Assembly (NCBI GenBank): GCA_964555625.1
Contig: CAZKTE010000001.1
Location: 62,001 to 126,000 of the forward strand
Direction: 5' to 3'
Length of the DNA stretch: 64,000 nucleotides
From: CAZJKE01 sp964555625
GTDB lineage: Bacteria; Planctomycetota; Phycisphaerae; Phycisphaerales; SM1A02
Part shown: one piece after another, positions 55,060 to 64,000 of the stretch
How the letters are laid out: each line of letters begins with the position of its first letter
Position numbering within the stretch: the first letter of the stretch is position 1
Notes under the pieces: model-generated
Databases searched by the model: none
Told to the model about the DNA's origin: nothing
What the model saw: only the letters and a program-made list of their open reading frames with translations
Position numbers and translations under genes: made by a program

Positions 55060-56655
55060 TCAGCAGGGTCCCCAGGCGCCGATGATCGCCAAGATGTCGC
55101 TCACGTCGACGGTCCCGCTGTCATCCACGTCCGCGTCGCATCCACTGCATGATCCCCATGCGGCGATCGCCGCGAGGATGTCCGAGACGTCCACGACACC
55201 GTCGCCGGTGACGTCGCTGGGGCAATCCCCGGTGGGATCGCACCCGCCGGAATCGCACTCGATGCCCTCGCCGAGGAAGGTGCCGCCGCCGGCATTGCAG
55301 TTGGACTCGGGGATCTCGATGCAGGTGCCGCCACTCCCAACACAGCAGGCGCCGACGGGGTCACCACCGCCACCGCCGCCTGGGACCAGCGTGTCGAGCG
55401 TCGTCGCGCCCGATCCGATCGGATCGAGCCAATCATCAAGATATGACCAAGAGAGATAGAACGAGCGGCCGTAGTAGTCGTTGTAGTCGTTCCAGCAGTA
55501 GGAGGACCCGCAGCAGAGTTGGCCGATGGCGCGGTGGTTTCCGTCGAAGAGAGGTGAGCCGGAGGAGCCTGGTGCAGTACGACCCTCGTCCCAGTTGACG
55601 TCCCAATACTCACCTGATCCGTTGGTCGAGTCGGGGAATGAGATTCGTTTCTCGGCGCACTCTGGATGGTGAACACCAGCACCATTGCTCGCCGATGACG
55701 CTCGCGACCAGCCCGAGAAGGTGATGCCCCAGGCGGGATTCGGATCTGAGGAGAGTTCCGTGAGCGTGAAGTCCGTGTAACTACGGGTGGCCCGCATCGT
55801 CGATCCGGAAGTGAACTGGTTCCAAGTTCCGTTTCCATTGCCACCGCTGCTACCGCCGCCGGGGGTACGACAGGTGCTGTTCTGGTGATTCCAGTAGACA
55901 ACTATGCTGCTGTCGCTGCTGCTGGTCACACCGCAATGATTAGCCGTCATGAAATAAGGCGTCTGGTCCTCGGCGGTGTTGTTGACCATGAATCCCGTAC
56001 ATGTCAGGAACCCGCTGAGGGTGTAAACCCCCACGGAGGGGATCTCGTCCCACCACGCATCGGCTTGGCTGCACATCACATCAATGTTGCAGGACTCGCT
56101 CGAACCGCGCGAAAGGTCGTGAACCCAGCGATAGCCAGCGTTGATCGATGTCAATGTGACGTTGTCCTCGACGATACGCTTCTGGCTGGCGTCCACCTCG
56201 ATGGTTATCAGCGCGTCGTTCCCGGGCACGACCGGCGTCCAGAGTTCTCCGTGGGATCTGTTGTCATCGGCCGTGAAGTCTCGGATCGCCATGTCGCCGC
56301 GAACCGTCGAGATGGTCATCGACCCACTCGTGGGCAGGGTCCAGCGACCGAACCCTAGATTCATGCTCATCGCATTCTCGCAGGAGACGCGCAGTCGCCA
56401 GCGCAGGCGCTCGTCGCTCGTCCGCTCCCAGAGGCCATGCGAGCCAGGTGTGATAATCGTGGTCGTGGGCAGCGCGAAGCGTGGAGGCAGACCCGAGTGT
56501 TCGCGCACGACGTCCTCGGCGTCCAACTGCACGTAGTCCAGCGCGGGGACCGTCACGACCGGTACGGCGTCGGCGGGCATGCCGTCAATCCCGGCCATCG
56601 CAGGTAGGCAGATCGCCAGTGCACTGCAGAACACGATTCGAGCGATGTTGAACAT
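55060..56655 (-). CDS. secreted trypsin-like serine protease with C-terminal dockerin-like repeats
   Basis: 531 aa. Signal peptide MFNIARIVFCSALAICLPAMA. The chymotrypsin-fold domain, closest in style to lysyl endopeptidases, has His in YFMTANHCGV, Asp in SYTDFTLTEL and Ser in APGSSGSPLFDG, with several disulfide-type cysteines. A Gly-rich linker leads to a Cys-rich segment (DPVGACCVGSGGTC) and two Ca-binding dockerin-type loops (DVTGDGVVDVSDILAAI, DVDDSGTVDVSDILAII). Such tails are typical of secreted Phycisphaerales proteins and probably anchor or sort them. Confidence 0.85.
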   Translation of the reverse strand: MFNIARIVFCSALAICLPAMAGIDGMPADAVPVVTVPALDYVQLDAEDVVREHSGLPPRFALPTTTIITPGSHGLWERTSDERLRWRLRVSCENAMSMNLGFGRWTLPTSGSMTISTVRGDMAIRDFTADDNRSHGELWTPVVPGNDALITIEVDASQKRIVEDNVTLTSINAGYRWVHDLSRGSSESCNIDVMCSQADAWWDEIPSVGVYTLSGFLTCTGFMVNNTAEDQTPYFMTANHCGVTSSSDSSIVVYWNHQNSTCRTPGGGSSGGNGNGTWNQFTSGSTMRATRSYTDFTLTELSSDPNPAWGITFSGWSRASSASNGAGVHHPECAEKRISFPDSTNGSGEYWDVNWDEGRTAPGSSGSPLFDGNHRAIGQLCCGSSYCWNDYNDYYGRSFYLSWSYLDDWLDPIGSGATTLDTLVPGGGGGGDPVGACCVGSGGTCIEIPESNCNAGGGTFLGEGIECDSGGCDPTGDCPSDVTGDGVVDVSDILAAIAAWGSCSGCDADVDDSGTVDVSDILAIIGAWGPC

Positions 56656-56685
56656 CCTTCCCGTCTACTCCATTGGATTCCGTGT

Positions 56686-56706
56686 TGACCAGGGGCAGCC
56701 TGGTCA
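56686..56706. promoter_or_regulatory. inverted repeat upstream of the protease gene
   Basis: TGACCAGG, 5-nt loop, CCTGGTCA: an 8-bp perfect stem, 30 nt before the protease ATG. It could be an operator or a leader hairpin. Confidence 0.45.
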
Positions 56707-56837
56707 GGCGGTCACCGCGTTGTGTACATGCCCGCTGATTACAGGCATGCTTGAGCCTACCTCACCATTCGCCCAAGCAGAAGGATGCGGTTGCATGCAT
56801 TTGCGCAACATGCCCCGAATCCCCCATGCATGGGTGT

Positions 56838-57839
56838 TCAGGTCAGTGGATCGCGGCGATACAACCGCGACTCAAGGGCCCAGATTCGCTCGGTGAACGC
56901 CTCGGCAGCGGCCGGAAGTTCCTCCCAGGGACGCGCCGCATCGAGGGCGATCTGCGTATGGGCATCGAGCTGGTCGAGTTGGGAAACGAACACCGCCTCC
57001 GGCGTGGCGGGCCGCTTGGCGGCCCCATGCTCTGGCAGGCCATGGTGACTGAGCACGATGTGCTGCATGACCTCGAGGAACCCGTCGGGCAGCGGCTCGC
57101 CGAGCGCGGCCTCGGCTTCGACTGCCCGAGCCTCCAGCCAAGTGGCTCCCATCGCGATGTGGCCGATGAGGTTTCCCTCCCGCGTGTACTCGAATCCACG
57201 GTCCCATCGAAGTTCCGAGGTCTTCCCAAGGTCATGGAGGAAGAGGCCCAGAAGCACGATGTCCCGGTTCAGTCGCTCGTAGTGGGGCAGCATTGCATCG
57301 GCGCACGTCATCAACTGGAGCGTGTGCTCAAGAAGCCCGCCAATCCAGGCGTGGTGCACGTGCATTGCTGCCGGCGCCACGCGAAAGCGGCCCATCAGTT
57401 CTTCGTCGGCCAGATAGGCATCGGCCAGCGCACGGGCGGCAGGATGATCCAGCGATCCGAGCAGGCTGCGCACCTGCGAAAACATCTCGTCGATGTCGTT
57501 GCGAGTACTGGGCAGCAGGTCGGTCAACTCATCGGCTGATGGTTCGTGTGGCCAGATCTCGTTGATCTTGATCTGCAACTGCTCGTTGAAGATCTCCTGC
57601 ATGCCCTCGACCCCGACGAACCCGGTCGACTTGATGTCGGCCATGGCCCCGGCGTCAAACTGCCACTGGCGACCGGGAGCCTCGCCGGTTGAGTCGCGGA
57701 GGATGCACTTGAGAAACGGATCGCCGTTTCGGGTCGTTCCGACCTGGGGATTGATTAACGCGTACACGCCGTGCACGAATCCCTGGCCCGTCATGGACGC
57801 GACCGTCGTGCGCCCCATCGTCTCGCCGCCCGTTGCCAT
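56838..57839 (-). CDS. OB-fold/HD-domain nuclease of the YhaM type
   Basis: 333 aa. An N-terminal OB-like domain (FLKCILRDSTGEAPGRQWQF) is followed by an HD domain: HVHHAWIGGLLEHTLQLM and GLFLHDLGKTSEL supply the His/Asp metal ligands, with IVLSHHGLPEHGA later. This matches the YhaM 3'-5' exoribonuclease family. Substrate inferred. TAGACT ends 6 nt before the ATG, inside the end of the upstream nnrD gene. Confidence 0.8.
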   Translation of the reverse strand: MATGGETMGRTTVASMTGQGFVHGVYALINPQVGTTRNGDPFLKCILRDSTGEAPGRQWQFDAGAMADIKSTGFVGVEGMQEIFNEQLQIKINEIWPHEPSADELTDLLPSTRNDIDEMFSQVRSLLGSLDHPAARALADAYLADEELMGRFRVAPAAMHVHHAWIGGLLEHTLQLMTCADAMLPHYERLNRDIVLLGLFLHDLGKTSELRWDRGFEYTREGNLIGHIAMGATWLEARAVEAEAALGEPLPDGFLEVMQHIVLSHHGLPEHGAAKRPATPEAVFVSQLDQLDAHTQIALDAARPWEELPAAAEAFTERIWALESRLYRRDPLT

Positions 57840-57843
57840 CCCC

Positions 57844-58752
57844 CTAGTCTACGGCGGCCCGGTCATCACCGGCGCCAATCCCGGCGATTGCCTCCGGGAT
57901 CAACGGCAGCAGGTCACTGGCGAGCATCCCGCGGTCTCCACCGCGCTGCGCCCAGCTTCGGCCGGCCATCGCGTGCACGCGCACGGCGATGCGCGCAGCA
58001 TCCATCAGGCGCGCCGTCCCGTCCTGCAGGTACTGTGCAACCAGGCCTCCGATTGTGCCCGCAAGCACGTCGCCGCTTCCACCGGTGGCCAGTTCCACGC
58101 CGCCGCCGTGTTCCTCGAACACCTCGACGCCGTCGCTGATGGCAGTCACGTCGCTCTTGAGCACGACGATGCACCCGAGCCGTTGCGCCATGGCCGCGGC
58201 GGCAGCCGCTCGATCAGTTGGATCGGCATCGACACCCACCGCCGCTGCGAGCCGCCGGTACTCGCCCACGTGCGGCGTCGCGACGATTGGCGCGACAAGT
58301 TCCCCGGGACCATCCTCGAGCGAGGCCAAGGCGTTGAGGCCGTCGGCGTCCAGGATGACTGGTCGATCCGGCCGCGAGACGAGGGCGGCGACGAGTTGTT
58401 GCTGGGGCCACTGTGCGCCGAGCCCAGGTCCGAGCACCAGACAGCGGCAATTGCTGGCCTTCTCGTCAAGGACCTCAAGTGCCGCGCTGGGTGCGATCTG
58501 TCCGTCGCCATCCACTGGAAGTGCGATGCCCGTCGCAACCGGGGCTGCGGCCAGCGCCGCTGCCAGCAGCGGCTCGGGCATGCCCAGCATCGCCAGACCG
58601 CAGCCGCTACGAAGAGCCGCCAACGCCGCCAGCGCCGGCGCCCCGATCATGACGTCGCCGTCTCCGCGGTGACCGCCGATGACGCAGACACTTCCAAAGA
58701 CACCCTTGTGTCCGTCCGCTGGCCTCGGCGGCAGCGACGGAAGATCGCTCAC
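57844..58752 (-). CDS. nnrD: ADP-dependent (S)-NAD(P)H-hydrate dehydratase
   Basis: 302 aa from GTG 58752, overlapping the upstream stop (GTGA). The ribokinase-like domain has SVCVIGGHRGDGDVMIGAP, LDADGLNALA, ATPHVGEYRRL and TGGSGDVLAGTIGGL (anion hole and catalytic Asp). It repairs hydrated NAD(P)H. The NnrE epimerase half, often fused, is absent. Confidence 0.9.
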   Translation of the reverse strand: MSDLPSLPPRPADGHKGVFGSVCVIGGHRGDGDVMIGAPALAALAALRSGCGLAMLGMPEPLLAAALAAAPVATGIALPVDGDGQIAPSAALEVLDEKASNCRCLVLGPGLGAQWPQQQLVAALVSRPDRPVILDADGLNALASLEDGPGELVAPIVATPHVGEYRRLAAAVGVDADPTDRAAAAAAMAQRLGCIVVLKSDVTAISDGVEVFEEHGGGVELATGGSGDVLAGTIGGLVAQYLQDGTARLMDAARIAVRVHAMAGRSWAQRGGDRGMLASDLLPLIPEAIAGIGAGDDRAAVD

Positions 58753-60212
58753 GGCGCAGAGTCCAGGATCTCGACCTCGAGGTTTCCCATGATGCCCATC
58801 ATCGCGGCCATGTCTCCTCCCAGAGACGCATCGCTCAGCGCGGTGGTCCCGGTGGCGATGTGGCCCGCGCTGAATCGCACAGGCAGGGTCGCATCGAGAT
58901 CCATCCACTTCCCGTCGATGAGCGCCTGCGACCACATGTGCCAGCCGAAGCGACCGGTCTTGTCGATGAGGTCCGGGATGTACACCATCCCGATGGCCGC
59001 TCGAGATGGGATGCCATCGGCGCGCAGCAGCGCGCAGAGCAGCACGCTGTGCTCACTGCAGTCGCCCTTTCGGTTGACGGCGGTCGAGGACGCCGATGCA
59101 AATCCGGTCCCCAGATCCTTCGCGTCCACGAAGTTGTAGACGAACGATCGCATGGCCTCCGCCCGGTCCACCGTTGTCGCGCCAGCCTGCAGCCGCCTCG
59201 TCGCCCGCTCTGCAAGCTGCCGGATCAGCAGATCACTCGAGTCGCACATGGCGGTCGCCGTCGTGTAGGTAGCGTCGGTCTGCTCTGCGGGAGTAGCCGG
59301 GTGTGGATCGTCTATGTCGACCTCCAGGAGCACGCCATCCGGCTTGGCAGTCGCTCGTTGCGCACCAATCGTCGGGATGTCCAGCAACGTCCCGTCCTTC
59401 GTGCGAAGCCGCATGGACAGCGTCCGCTGGGCGAAGCCCCCGGGGATGGGCTTGTCGGGCGCCACGAGCATCGTCAGCATGAGCTCGGGTACATCGGTCA
59501 CGACTTGACGTGCATTCGCCTCGGTGGTCAACGCCTGACGGATGGCGCCGAATCCCGCGTTGACGGTCGACTCGGCGCTGATGCCATCCTCCGTGTACGC
59601 CTCGGAACTCGCCACCGGCATGCGATCGTTGACAACGGTCCAGATCGAGACCGGCGTCGACTCGCCGAACACGTCGCGTGTCCCTTCACCGCTGCGCGAC
59701 ATCACGATGGTGATGGGCTTCGTGCCCAAGTCCGGGGAGAGCGTTCGGAAGGTGATCTCGTTGGCCTTCTCGAGCTGGCTTCGCACATAGGCCCGTGACT
59801 CGTTTGGCGTCAGCCAGTCTCCGTCAGGGAGGGGTGCGGTCGACTGATGTTCGCTGGCGCCGGAGGTGGTCGTGATCACCAGTTCAGTGTCCTCGAACTC
59901 CCACAGGGAGTCGGTCGCCATCCCATTGAGTACTTGGCGTGTCAGCGCTGAGATTGGATCGCCGTCATGCGTCTCCAGGAAGATCATGGTCACAACGATC
60001 TCCATCTCGTTGCTTGCGCGGGCAATCTTCATGGTTTGCTCAAATGTGCTCCGCACATGCTGATCGTCGCGCTCGACGAACTTCCGCGACCATCCGACGC
60101 GGTCGCCACCAAGCTCCACGCTGTACCAGTTGTCCTCGACCATCGTCCAGTCCGCAGAGGCGGTGGCGACCAGAAGCAGCAGGCAACAGGCGCGGGCAAG
60201 CAATCGCATCAT
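58749..60212 (-). CDS. exported transglutaminase-like protein
   Basis: 487 aa. Signal peptide MMRLLARACCLLLLVATASA. The C-terminal half holds the papain-like core: Cys in NRKGDCSEHSVLLCALL, His in FGWHMWSQALI, Asp in WMDLDATLPV. Role could be protease, amidase or cross-linking. It overlaps lysS upstream (ATGA) and nnrD downstream (GTGA), forming a coupled lysS operon. Confidence 0.82.
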   Translation of the reverse strand: MMRLLARACCLLLLVATASADWTMVEDNWYSVELGGDRVGWSRKFVERDDQHVRSTFEQTMKIARASNEMEIVVTMIFLETHDGDPISALTRQVLNGMATDSLWEFEDTELVITTTSGASEHQSTAPLPDGDWLTPNESRAYVRSQLEKANEITFRTLSPDLGTKPITIVMSRSGEGTRDVFGESTPVSIWTVVNDRMPVASSEAYTEDGISAESTVNAGFGAIRQALTTEANARQVVTDVPELMLTMLVAPDKPIPGGFAQRTLSMRLRTKDGTLLDIPTIGAQRATAKPDGVLLEVDIDDPHPATPAEQTDATYTTATAMCDSSDLLIRQLAERATRRLQAGATTVDRAEAMRSFVYNFVDAKDLGTGFASASSTAVNRKGDCSEHSVLLCALLRADGIPSRAAIGMVYIPDLIDKTGRFGWHMWSQALIDGKWMDLDATLPVRFSAGHIATGTTALSDASLGGDMAAMMGIMGNLEVEILDSAP

Positions 60213-61732
60213 TCGTCTCCCTGATGGGCCGGTCGAAGCAACGGGAACAAGATCACATCGCGGATCGAGGCGCTGTTGGTCATTAGCATCACTACGCGAT
60301 CCACGCCGACTCCCAGGCCGCCGGCCGGTGGCATTCCTACCCGTAGGGCCTCAATGAAGTCCTCGTCGAGCGCCCGGAAGGCCGATGCCTCGGCATCGGC
60401 ACCAGCCAACTGTTCGGTGAAGCGAGCGAGTTGCAGGTCGGGGTCATTGAGTTCCGTGTAGGCGTTGGCAATCTCCATCCCCGCCACGAACAGTTCCCAA
60501 CGATGGCTCAGCGAAGCGTCGTCGACATGCGGCCTCGTCAGCGGGGAAATTGCAGCCGGGTAGTCCGTCACGAAGGTCGGTCGAGCAGGATCCAAGCATT
60601 CCTCTGCCTTCGCATCGAAGAGTGCATCAACCAGCAACCAGTGGTCCCTCCCCGCAGCGTCCTCGATGCCGGCTTCCTTGGCCGCGGCACCGACGGCGGA
60701 CTCGTCCCCCATCGCGAAACCAAGCCCTCGCTCGAAGAGATCCGCGTAGGTCGTGCAGTCGAAGCGCTGGGCGTAGTCGACGACGACCTCGCCAAAAGGA
60801 AGGGTAGATGGATCTCCCGTCACGGTCGCCGCAGCACGCACCAGATCCTCGGTGAGTGCTCGCATCGTCTGGCAGTCGCCGAACGCCTCGTACGCCTCGA
60901 GCATCGTGAACTCGGGGTTGTGTCGACGGTCGATGCCCTCGTTTCGGAAGTTCCGGTTGATCTCGTAGACGCGGCGCATGCCGCCGACAAGCAGCCGCTT
61001 GAGGTAGAGCTCAGGTGCAATCCGCAGAAAGAGTTCCATGTCCAACGCGTTGTGGTGCGTGACGAACGGACGGGCCGCGGCACCCCCGGCCACCGGCTGC
61101 ATCATGGGCGTCTCCACCTCGAGGAATCCCCGATCGTCCATGAACTGCCGCATTGCGGTGACGATGCGAGAACGGGCCTTGAAGGTCTCGATCGTGTCTG
61201 GGTTGGCGTACATGTCGACGTAGCGATGGCGAGCACGGAGCTCCGGGTCGCTGAGCCCGTGAAACTTCTCCGGTGGTGGCGACAGTGACTTGCAGTGCAA
61301 CTGCAGTTCGGTTGCCCAGACGCAGACCTCGCCGCGCTGTGTGGCCCCGATCGGGCCCTGCGCCACGACGATGTCGCCGTAGTCAAGCTTGGATGCCAGC
61401 TTGAACTGGGCCTCTGGAAGATCACCCTTCGAGCAGCTCACCTGTAGGTCTCCGCTGTCGTCTCGCAGTACCAGGAAGACAAGCTTGCCCATCACGCGAT
61501 GCTGCACACAGCGACCGGCCACCAGCGCCGATGGTCGACCGTCGTCGCCGCCATCAGCAAACGTCGCGTGCGCCGCCTCGTCGAAGGCGGCTCGCGCCTC
61601 GGCCAGCGGCATGATGCCGTCCACGCGATGCCCCCACGGGTCGATTCCCATGTCATCTCGCCACCGCTCGAGCTTCTGTCGCCGGGCGGCGACCAGCGTC
61701 GACTCGTCCACCGATGTTCGCGCGTCTTTCAT
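60209..61732 (-). CDS. lysS: lysyl-tRNA synthetase, class II
   Basis: 507 aa from ATG 61732. An OB anticodon-binding domain (VAGRCVQHRVMGKLVFLVLR) leads into the class II core: motif 2 FRNEGIDRRHNPEFTMLEAY, ISPLTRPHVDD and motif 3 GLGVGVDRVVMLMT. Normal length. The frame extends upstream of 61732 through the divergent SDR gene, but that part is not homologous. Confidence 0.96.
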   Translation of the reverse strand: MKDARTSVDESTLVAARRQKLERWRDDMGIDPWGHRVDGIMPLAEARAAFDEAAHATFADGGDDGRPSALVAGRCVQHRVMGKLVFLVLRDDSGDLQVSCSKGDLPEAQFKLASKLDYGDIVVAQGPIGATQRGEVCVWATELQLHCKSLSPPPEKFHGLSDPELRARHRYVDMYANPDTIETFKARSRIVTAMRQFMDDRGFLEVETPMMQPVAGGAAARPFVTHHNALDMELFLRIAPELYLKRLLVGGMRRVYEINRNFRNEGIDRRHNPEFTMLEAYEAFGDCQTMRALTEDLVRAAATVTGDPSTLPFGEVVVDYAQRFDCTTYADLFERGLGFAMGDESAVGAAAKEAGIEDAAGRDHWLLVDALFDAKAEECLDPARPTFVTDYPAAISPLTRPHVDDASLSHRWELFVAGMEIANAYTELNDPDLQLARFTEQLAGADAEASAFRALDEDFIEALRVGMPPAGGLGVGVDRVVMLMTNSASIRDVILFPLLRPAHQGDE

Positions 61733-61755
61733 CGCGGGTAGGATGGTAACTTCGA

Positions 61756-62531
61756 TGGGGACAAGCGGCGACAGCGCGCAGCAGTTCACGGGCGTTGCCA
61801 TGATCACGGGCGCAAGCAGCGGGATCGGCGCGGCGACCGCGCGTCGTCTTGCCCCCACGGCAGCGGGCCTTGTGCTGGTTGCCCGCCGCGAGGATCGCCT
61901 CCAGGCGCTGTGCGATGAGCTTGAGTGCGACGTACAGGTGGCCGCATGCGACGTTCGGGACGCCGACGCCCTGGTATCGACGGCTGCAGCTGCCATTGAT
62001 CACCTTGGCGGGATCGACGCCTTGGTCAATAACGCCGGGATCATGCCAATCGCCTCCTTTGCCTCCCTGCCCCTCGAGGACTGGAACGCCACCATCGACA
62101 CCAATGTGAAGGGCGTGCTCAACGGCATTGCAGCCGTCCTGCCCCACATGCTTGAGCGGGGCACTGGCCACATCATCAATGTCAGTTCCCTCGCCGGTCG
62201 CCGAAATTTTCCGGGGGCAGCCGTCTACTGCGGCACCAAGCATGCCGTGCACGCCATCAGCGAGGGACTTCGAAGTGAACTCAGTGAGCGAACCGCGCGT
62301 GATGGAAACACGATTCGCGTCACCGTCATCGCGCCGGGCATCGTTCGCACGGAGCTGGTGGACTCCATCACGGACGACCGATCGCGACAGCGCGTTCAGG
62401 AACTGTATGACACGTTCGAGGAGCCGCTGGTGGGTGACGACATCGCTGCAACCATTGCCATGGCCCTCATGTCCCCCACCCACATGGAGATCTCGGAACT
62501 GGTCGTGCGCCCAGTGAGACAGGTGCCCTGA
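61756..62531 (+). CDS. short-chain dehydrogenase/reductase
   Basis: 258 aa from ATG 61756 (AAGGA 11 nt upstream; ATG 61744 is an alternative). Rossmann motif ITGASSGIGAATARRL, NNAG in DALVNNAGIM, catalytic Ser in INVSSLAG, and YCGTKHA as the YxxxK motif. Closest in style to the YdfG/serine-dehydrogenase-like classical SDRs; substrate unknown. pfkA follows after 2 nt. Confidence 0.9.
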
Positions 62532-62533
62532 CC

Positions 62534-63637
62534 ATGAGCAACATCAAGCGCATTGGAATCCTCACCGGCGGCGGTGACTGCCCCGGGCTCAATGCCGTGA
62601 TTCGCGGCATCGGAAAGACGGCAATTCACCAGTTCGGGCTCGAGGTGATGGGCGTGCGTGACGGGTTCGCCGGCCTGATCGAGGACCGCGTCGAGCCGCT
62701 GGACTTCGCGCGCCTCTCGGGAATTCTCACCCGCGGCGGAACGATCCTTGGCACGAACAACCGGAGCAACCCGACCCACTATTGCGAGTCGCGCGATGAC
62801 GAGGGGAATCTCGTCTATGTCAATGCCGTGGATCGCTGCGCCGCGACGATCGAGCGTCATGGCATTGACATCCTCTTCGTCGTCGGCGGTGACGGGACCT
62901 TCACATGCGCAGAGTCGCTCGTGGACTGTGGCGTTCCATGCGTGGGCGTACCCAAGACCATTGACAACGACATCTATGGCACCGATCTGACCGTCGGATA
63001 CGCCTCCGCGGCGCGGATCGGCACGATGGCGCTCGATCGGCTGCACTCGACGGCCGACAGCCACCACCGGGTCATGGTCTGCGAGCTGATGGGCCGCAAT
63101 GCCGGCTGGCTGACGCTCGCCTGCGGCTTGGCCTCCGGCAGCGACGTCATTCTGATCCCCGAGATCCCCTTTGACATGGATGTCCTCTGTCGTTTCGTGG
63201 AGGAACGCCGCGACGGCGCTGCGGGATTCTCAATTGTGGCCTGCGCCGAGGGCGCACGGCCCATCGACGGCACGCAGGTGATTGACCGAGTCGACGAGAC
63301 GAGCCCGGATCCGATTCGACTCGGCGGCATCGGTCGTCAGGTCGCCAACGCCATCGAGCAGCGCACCGGCATCGAGACTCGCACAACGGTACTGGGACAT
63401 GTGCAACGCGGCGGCGAGCCAGCTTCCTCGGATCGCGTACTGGCGATGACATTCGCGACGCGGGCAGTCGCGCTGGCCATGGAAGGTGGCGTCAACCAGA
63501 TGGTGGTGCTGCGCGACGGGCACGTTGCCACGCAGCCAATCGCAGACGCTGCAAACCGGCAGCGGCTGGTTCCACCTGAAAATGGGTTCCTTCGTGCCGC
63601 TCGCGCAGTTCGGACCTGCTTCGGCGACGAGGCCTAG
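62534..63637 (+). CDS. pfkA: 6-phosphofructokinase
   Basis: 367 aa. IGILTGGGDCPGLNAVIRGI, FVVGGDGTFTCAE, GVPKTIDNDIYGTD, MGRNAGWLTL and GHVQRGGEPA are the PfkA signatures. The residue after GGD is Gly (ATP type), while PKTIDND carries the Lys otherwise seen in PPi enzymes. That combination is typical of the ATP-dependent group III enzymes, as in Streptomyces. It is the committed step of glycolysis. Coupled to the SDR gene. Confidence 0.93.
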   Translation: MSNIKRIGILTGGGDCPGLNAVIRGIGKTAIHQFGLEVMGVRDGFAGLIEDRVEPLDFARLSGILTRGGTILGTNNRSNPTHYCESRDDEGNLVYVNAVDRCAATIERHGIDILFVVGGDGTFTCAESLVDCGVPCVGVPKTIDNDIYGTDLTVGYASAARIGTMALDRLHSTADSHHRVMVCELMGRNAGWLTLACGLASGSDVILIPEIPFDMDVLCRFVEERRDGAAGFSIVACAEGARPIDGTQVIDRVDETSPDPIRLGGIGRQVANAIEQRTGIETRTTVLGHVQRGGEPASSDRVLAMTFATRAVALAMEGGVNQMVVLRDGHVATQPIADAANRQRLVPPENGFLRAARAVRTCFGDEA

Positions 63638-64000
63638 ACGCCCGCCTCTGCGGCTGCCAGCACCAACTGCGACGCCTCGACGAGAGAGGGAGCGAACGCT
63701 GTCGGCTCCACGCGGTCGTTCGTGCGATCCGCTGCGGTGAGCCAGATCGTTCGGCACCCGGCGGCGATCCCGGCCTCGATGTCGCGATCCTGATCGCCGA
63801 TCATCCAGCTTGCCTCAAGATCGATGTCGAGTTCCTTGGACGCCGCCAGCAACATGCCCGGCCGCGGCTTGCGCCAGTCGTGATCCGCGGTCCACTGGGC
63901 AATCGGACCGTCCGGGTGGTATGGACAGTGGTACCAGCGATCAATCGGGCAGCGGCCGGCGTCCTGCTCGATGCAGGCCTCGACGCGCGCGTTGACGGCG
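63634..64000 (-). CDS. HAD-family phosphatase, GmhB/HisB-N type (partial, 5' end beyond window)
   Basis: My translation is open to base 64000, so the N-terminus, including the DxDGT nucleophile motif, is outside. WYHCPYHPDG, DWRKPRPGM and MIGDQDRDIEAGIAAGCRTI (HAD motif IV) match D-glycero-D-manno-heptose 1,7-bisphosphate phosphatase. The zinc loop is degraded: one Cys and one His remain, and the CDC of the family reads DHD. Overlaps the pfkA stop region convergently. Confidence 0.82.
   Translation of the reverse strand, partial: AVNARVEACIEQDAGRCPIDRWYHCPYHPDGPIAQWTADHDWRKPRPGMLLAASKELDIDLEASWMIGDQDRDIEAGIAAGCRTIWLTAADRTNDRVEPTAFAPSLVEASQLVLAAAEAGV

Overview
The window is about 64 kb of GC-rich bacterial chromosome. 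It contains two runs of 100 N, so it comes from a scaffolded draft assembly, probably a metagenome bin. The content points to the Planctomycetota, most likely the Phycisphaerae/Phycisphaerales: a secreted protease ending in two DxxxDGxVDVSDIL-type dockerin-like repeats with Cys-rich GACC segments, several lineage-style proteins of unknown function, an aberrant ECF-sigma-like protein, and acidic tails on ribosomal proteins. The taxonomy is inferred from protein style only. I see no insertion sequence, prophage or CRISPR array.

Layout. 1-5.4 kb (minus): transglutaminase TgpA-like (cut by the window edge), DUF58 protein, ScpB, ATP synthase epsilon and a divergent ECF-sigma-like protein. 5.5-12.1 kb (mostly plus): ahcY, a purF-type amidotransferase, rpsD outside the ribosomal cluster, and a PpiD/SurA-like membrane protein. 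12.1-16.1 kb (minus): a MetRS-C/CsaA-type tRNA-binding protein, ileS and a ZIP metal transporter. 16.2-18.9 kb (plus): tRNA-Ala(CGC) with its own promoter and terminator, then mutS. 18.9-22.6 kb (minus): unknown secreted/membrane proteins flanking obgE and rpmA. 22.7-28.3 kb (plus): a GNAT acetyltransferase, a possible oriC/dnaA control region broken by an assembly gap, dnaA, a helical-repeat exported protein and a DegT-family protein lacking the PLP lysine. 28.3-32.3 kb (minus): a reduced FliF-FliG-like fusion with a small upstream partner, and a three-gene operon of unknown function. 32.4-34.3 kb (plus): cdaA and a ybbR-type gene for c-di-AMP synthesis. 34.3-37.1 kb (minus): tyrS, a membrane protein and pheS. 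37.2-51.6 kb (minus): the fused S10-spc-alpha ribosomal cluster from rpsJ to rplQ, with secY, infA and rpoA, driven by a clear sigma70-type promoter that overlaps a perfect palindrome. 51.8-64 kb: exported proteins, a glycosyltransferase, the dockerin protease, an HD/OB nuclease of the YhaM type, NAD(P)HX dehydratase, a second transglutaminase, lysS, an SDR oxidoreductase, pfkA and a partial GmhB-like phosphatase.

Functionally this is an information-processing segment: replication initiation, mismatch repair, chromosome segregation, ribosome, translocon, RNA polymerase alpha and four aminoacyl-tRNA synthetases. Central metabolism and envelope genes are mixed in. A recurring regulatory theme is a -10-like TANNNT hexamer 6-9 nt before the start codon with no Shine-Dalgarno sequence, which suggests widespread leaderless mRNAs. 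Genes inside operons more often carry AAGGAG/GGAG-type sites. A second theme is loss of zinc ligands (S14, L36, IleRS, GmhB-like). A third is acidic low-complexity C-terminal tails on L17, L15, S5, RpoA and ScpB.
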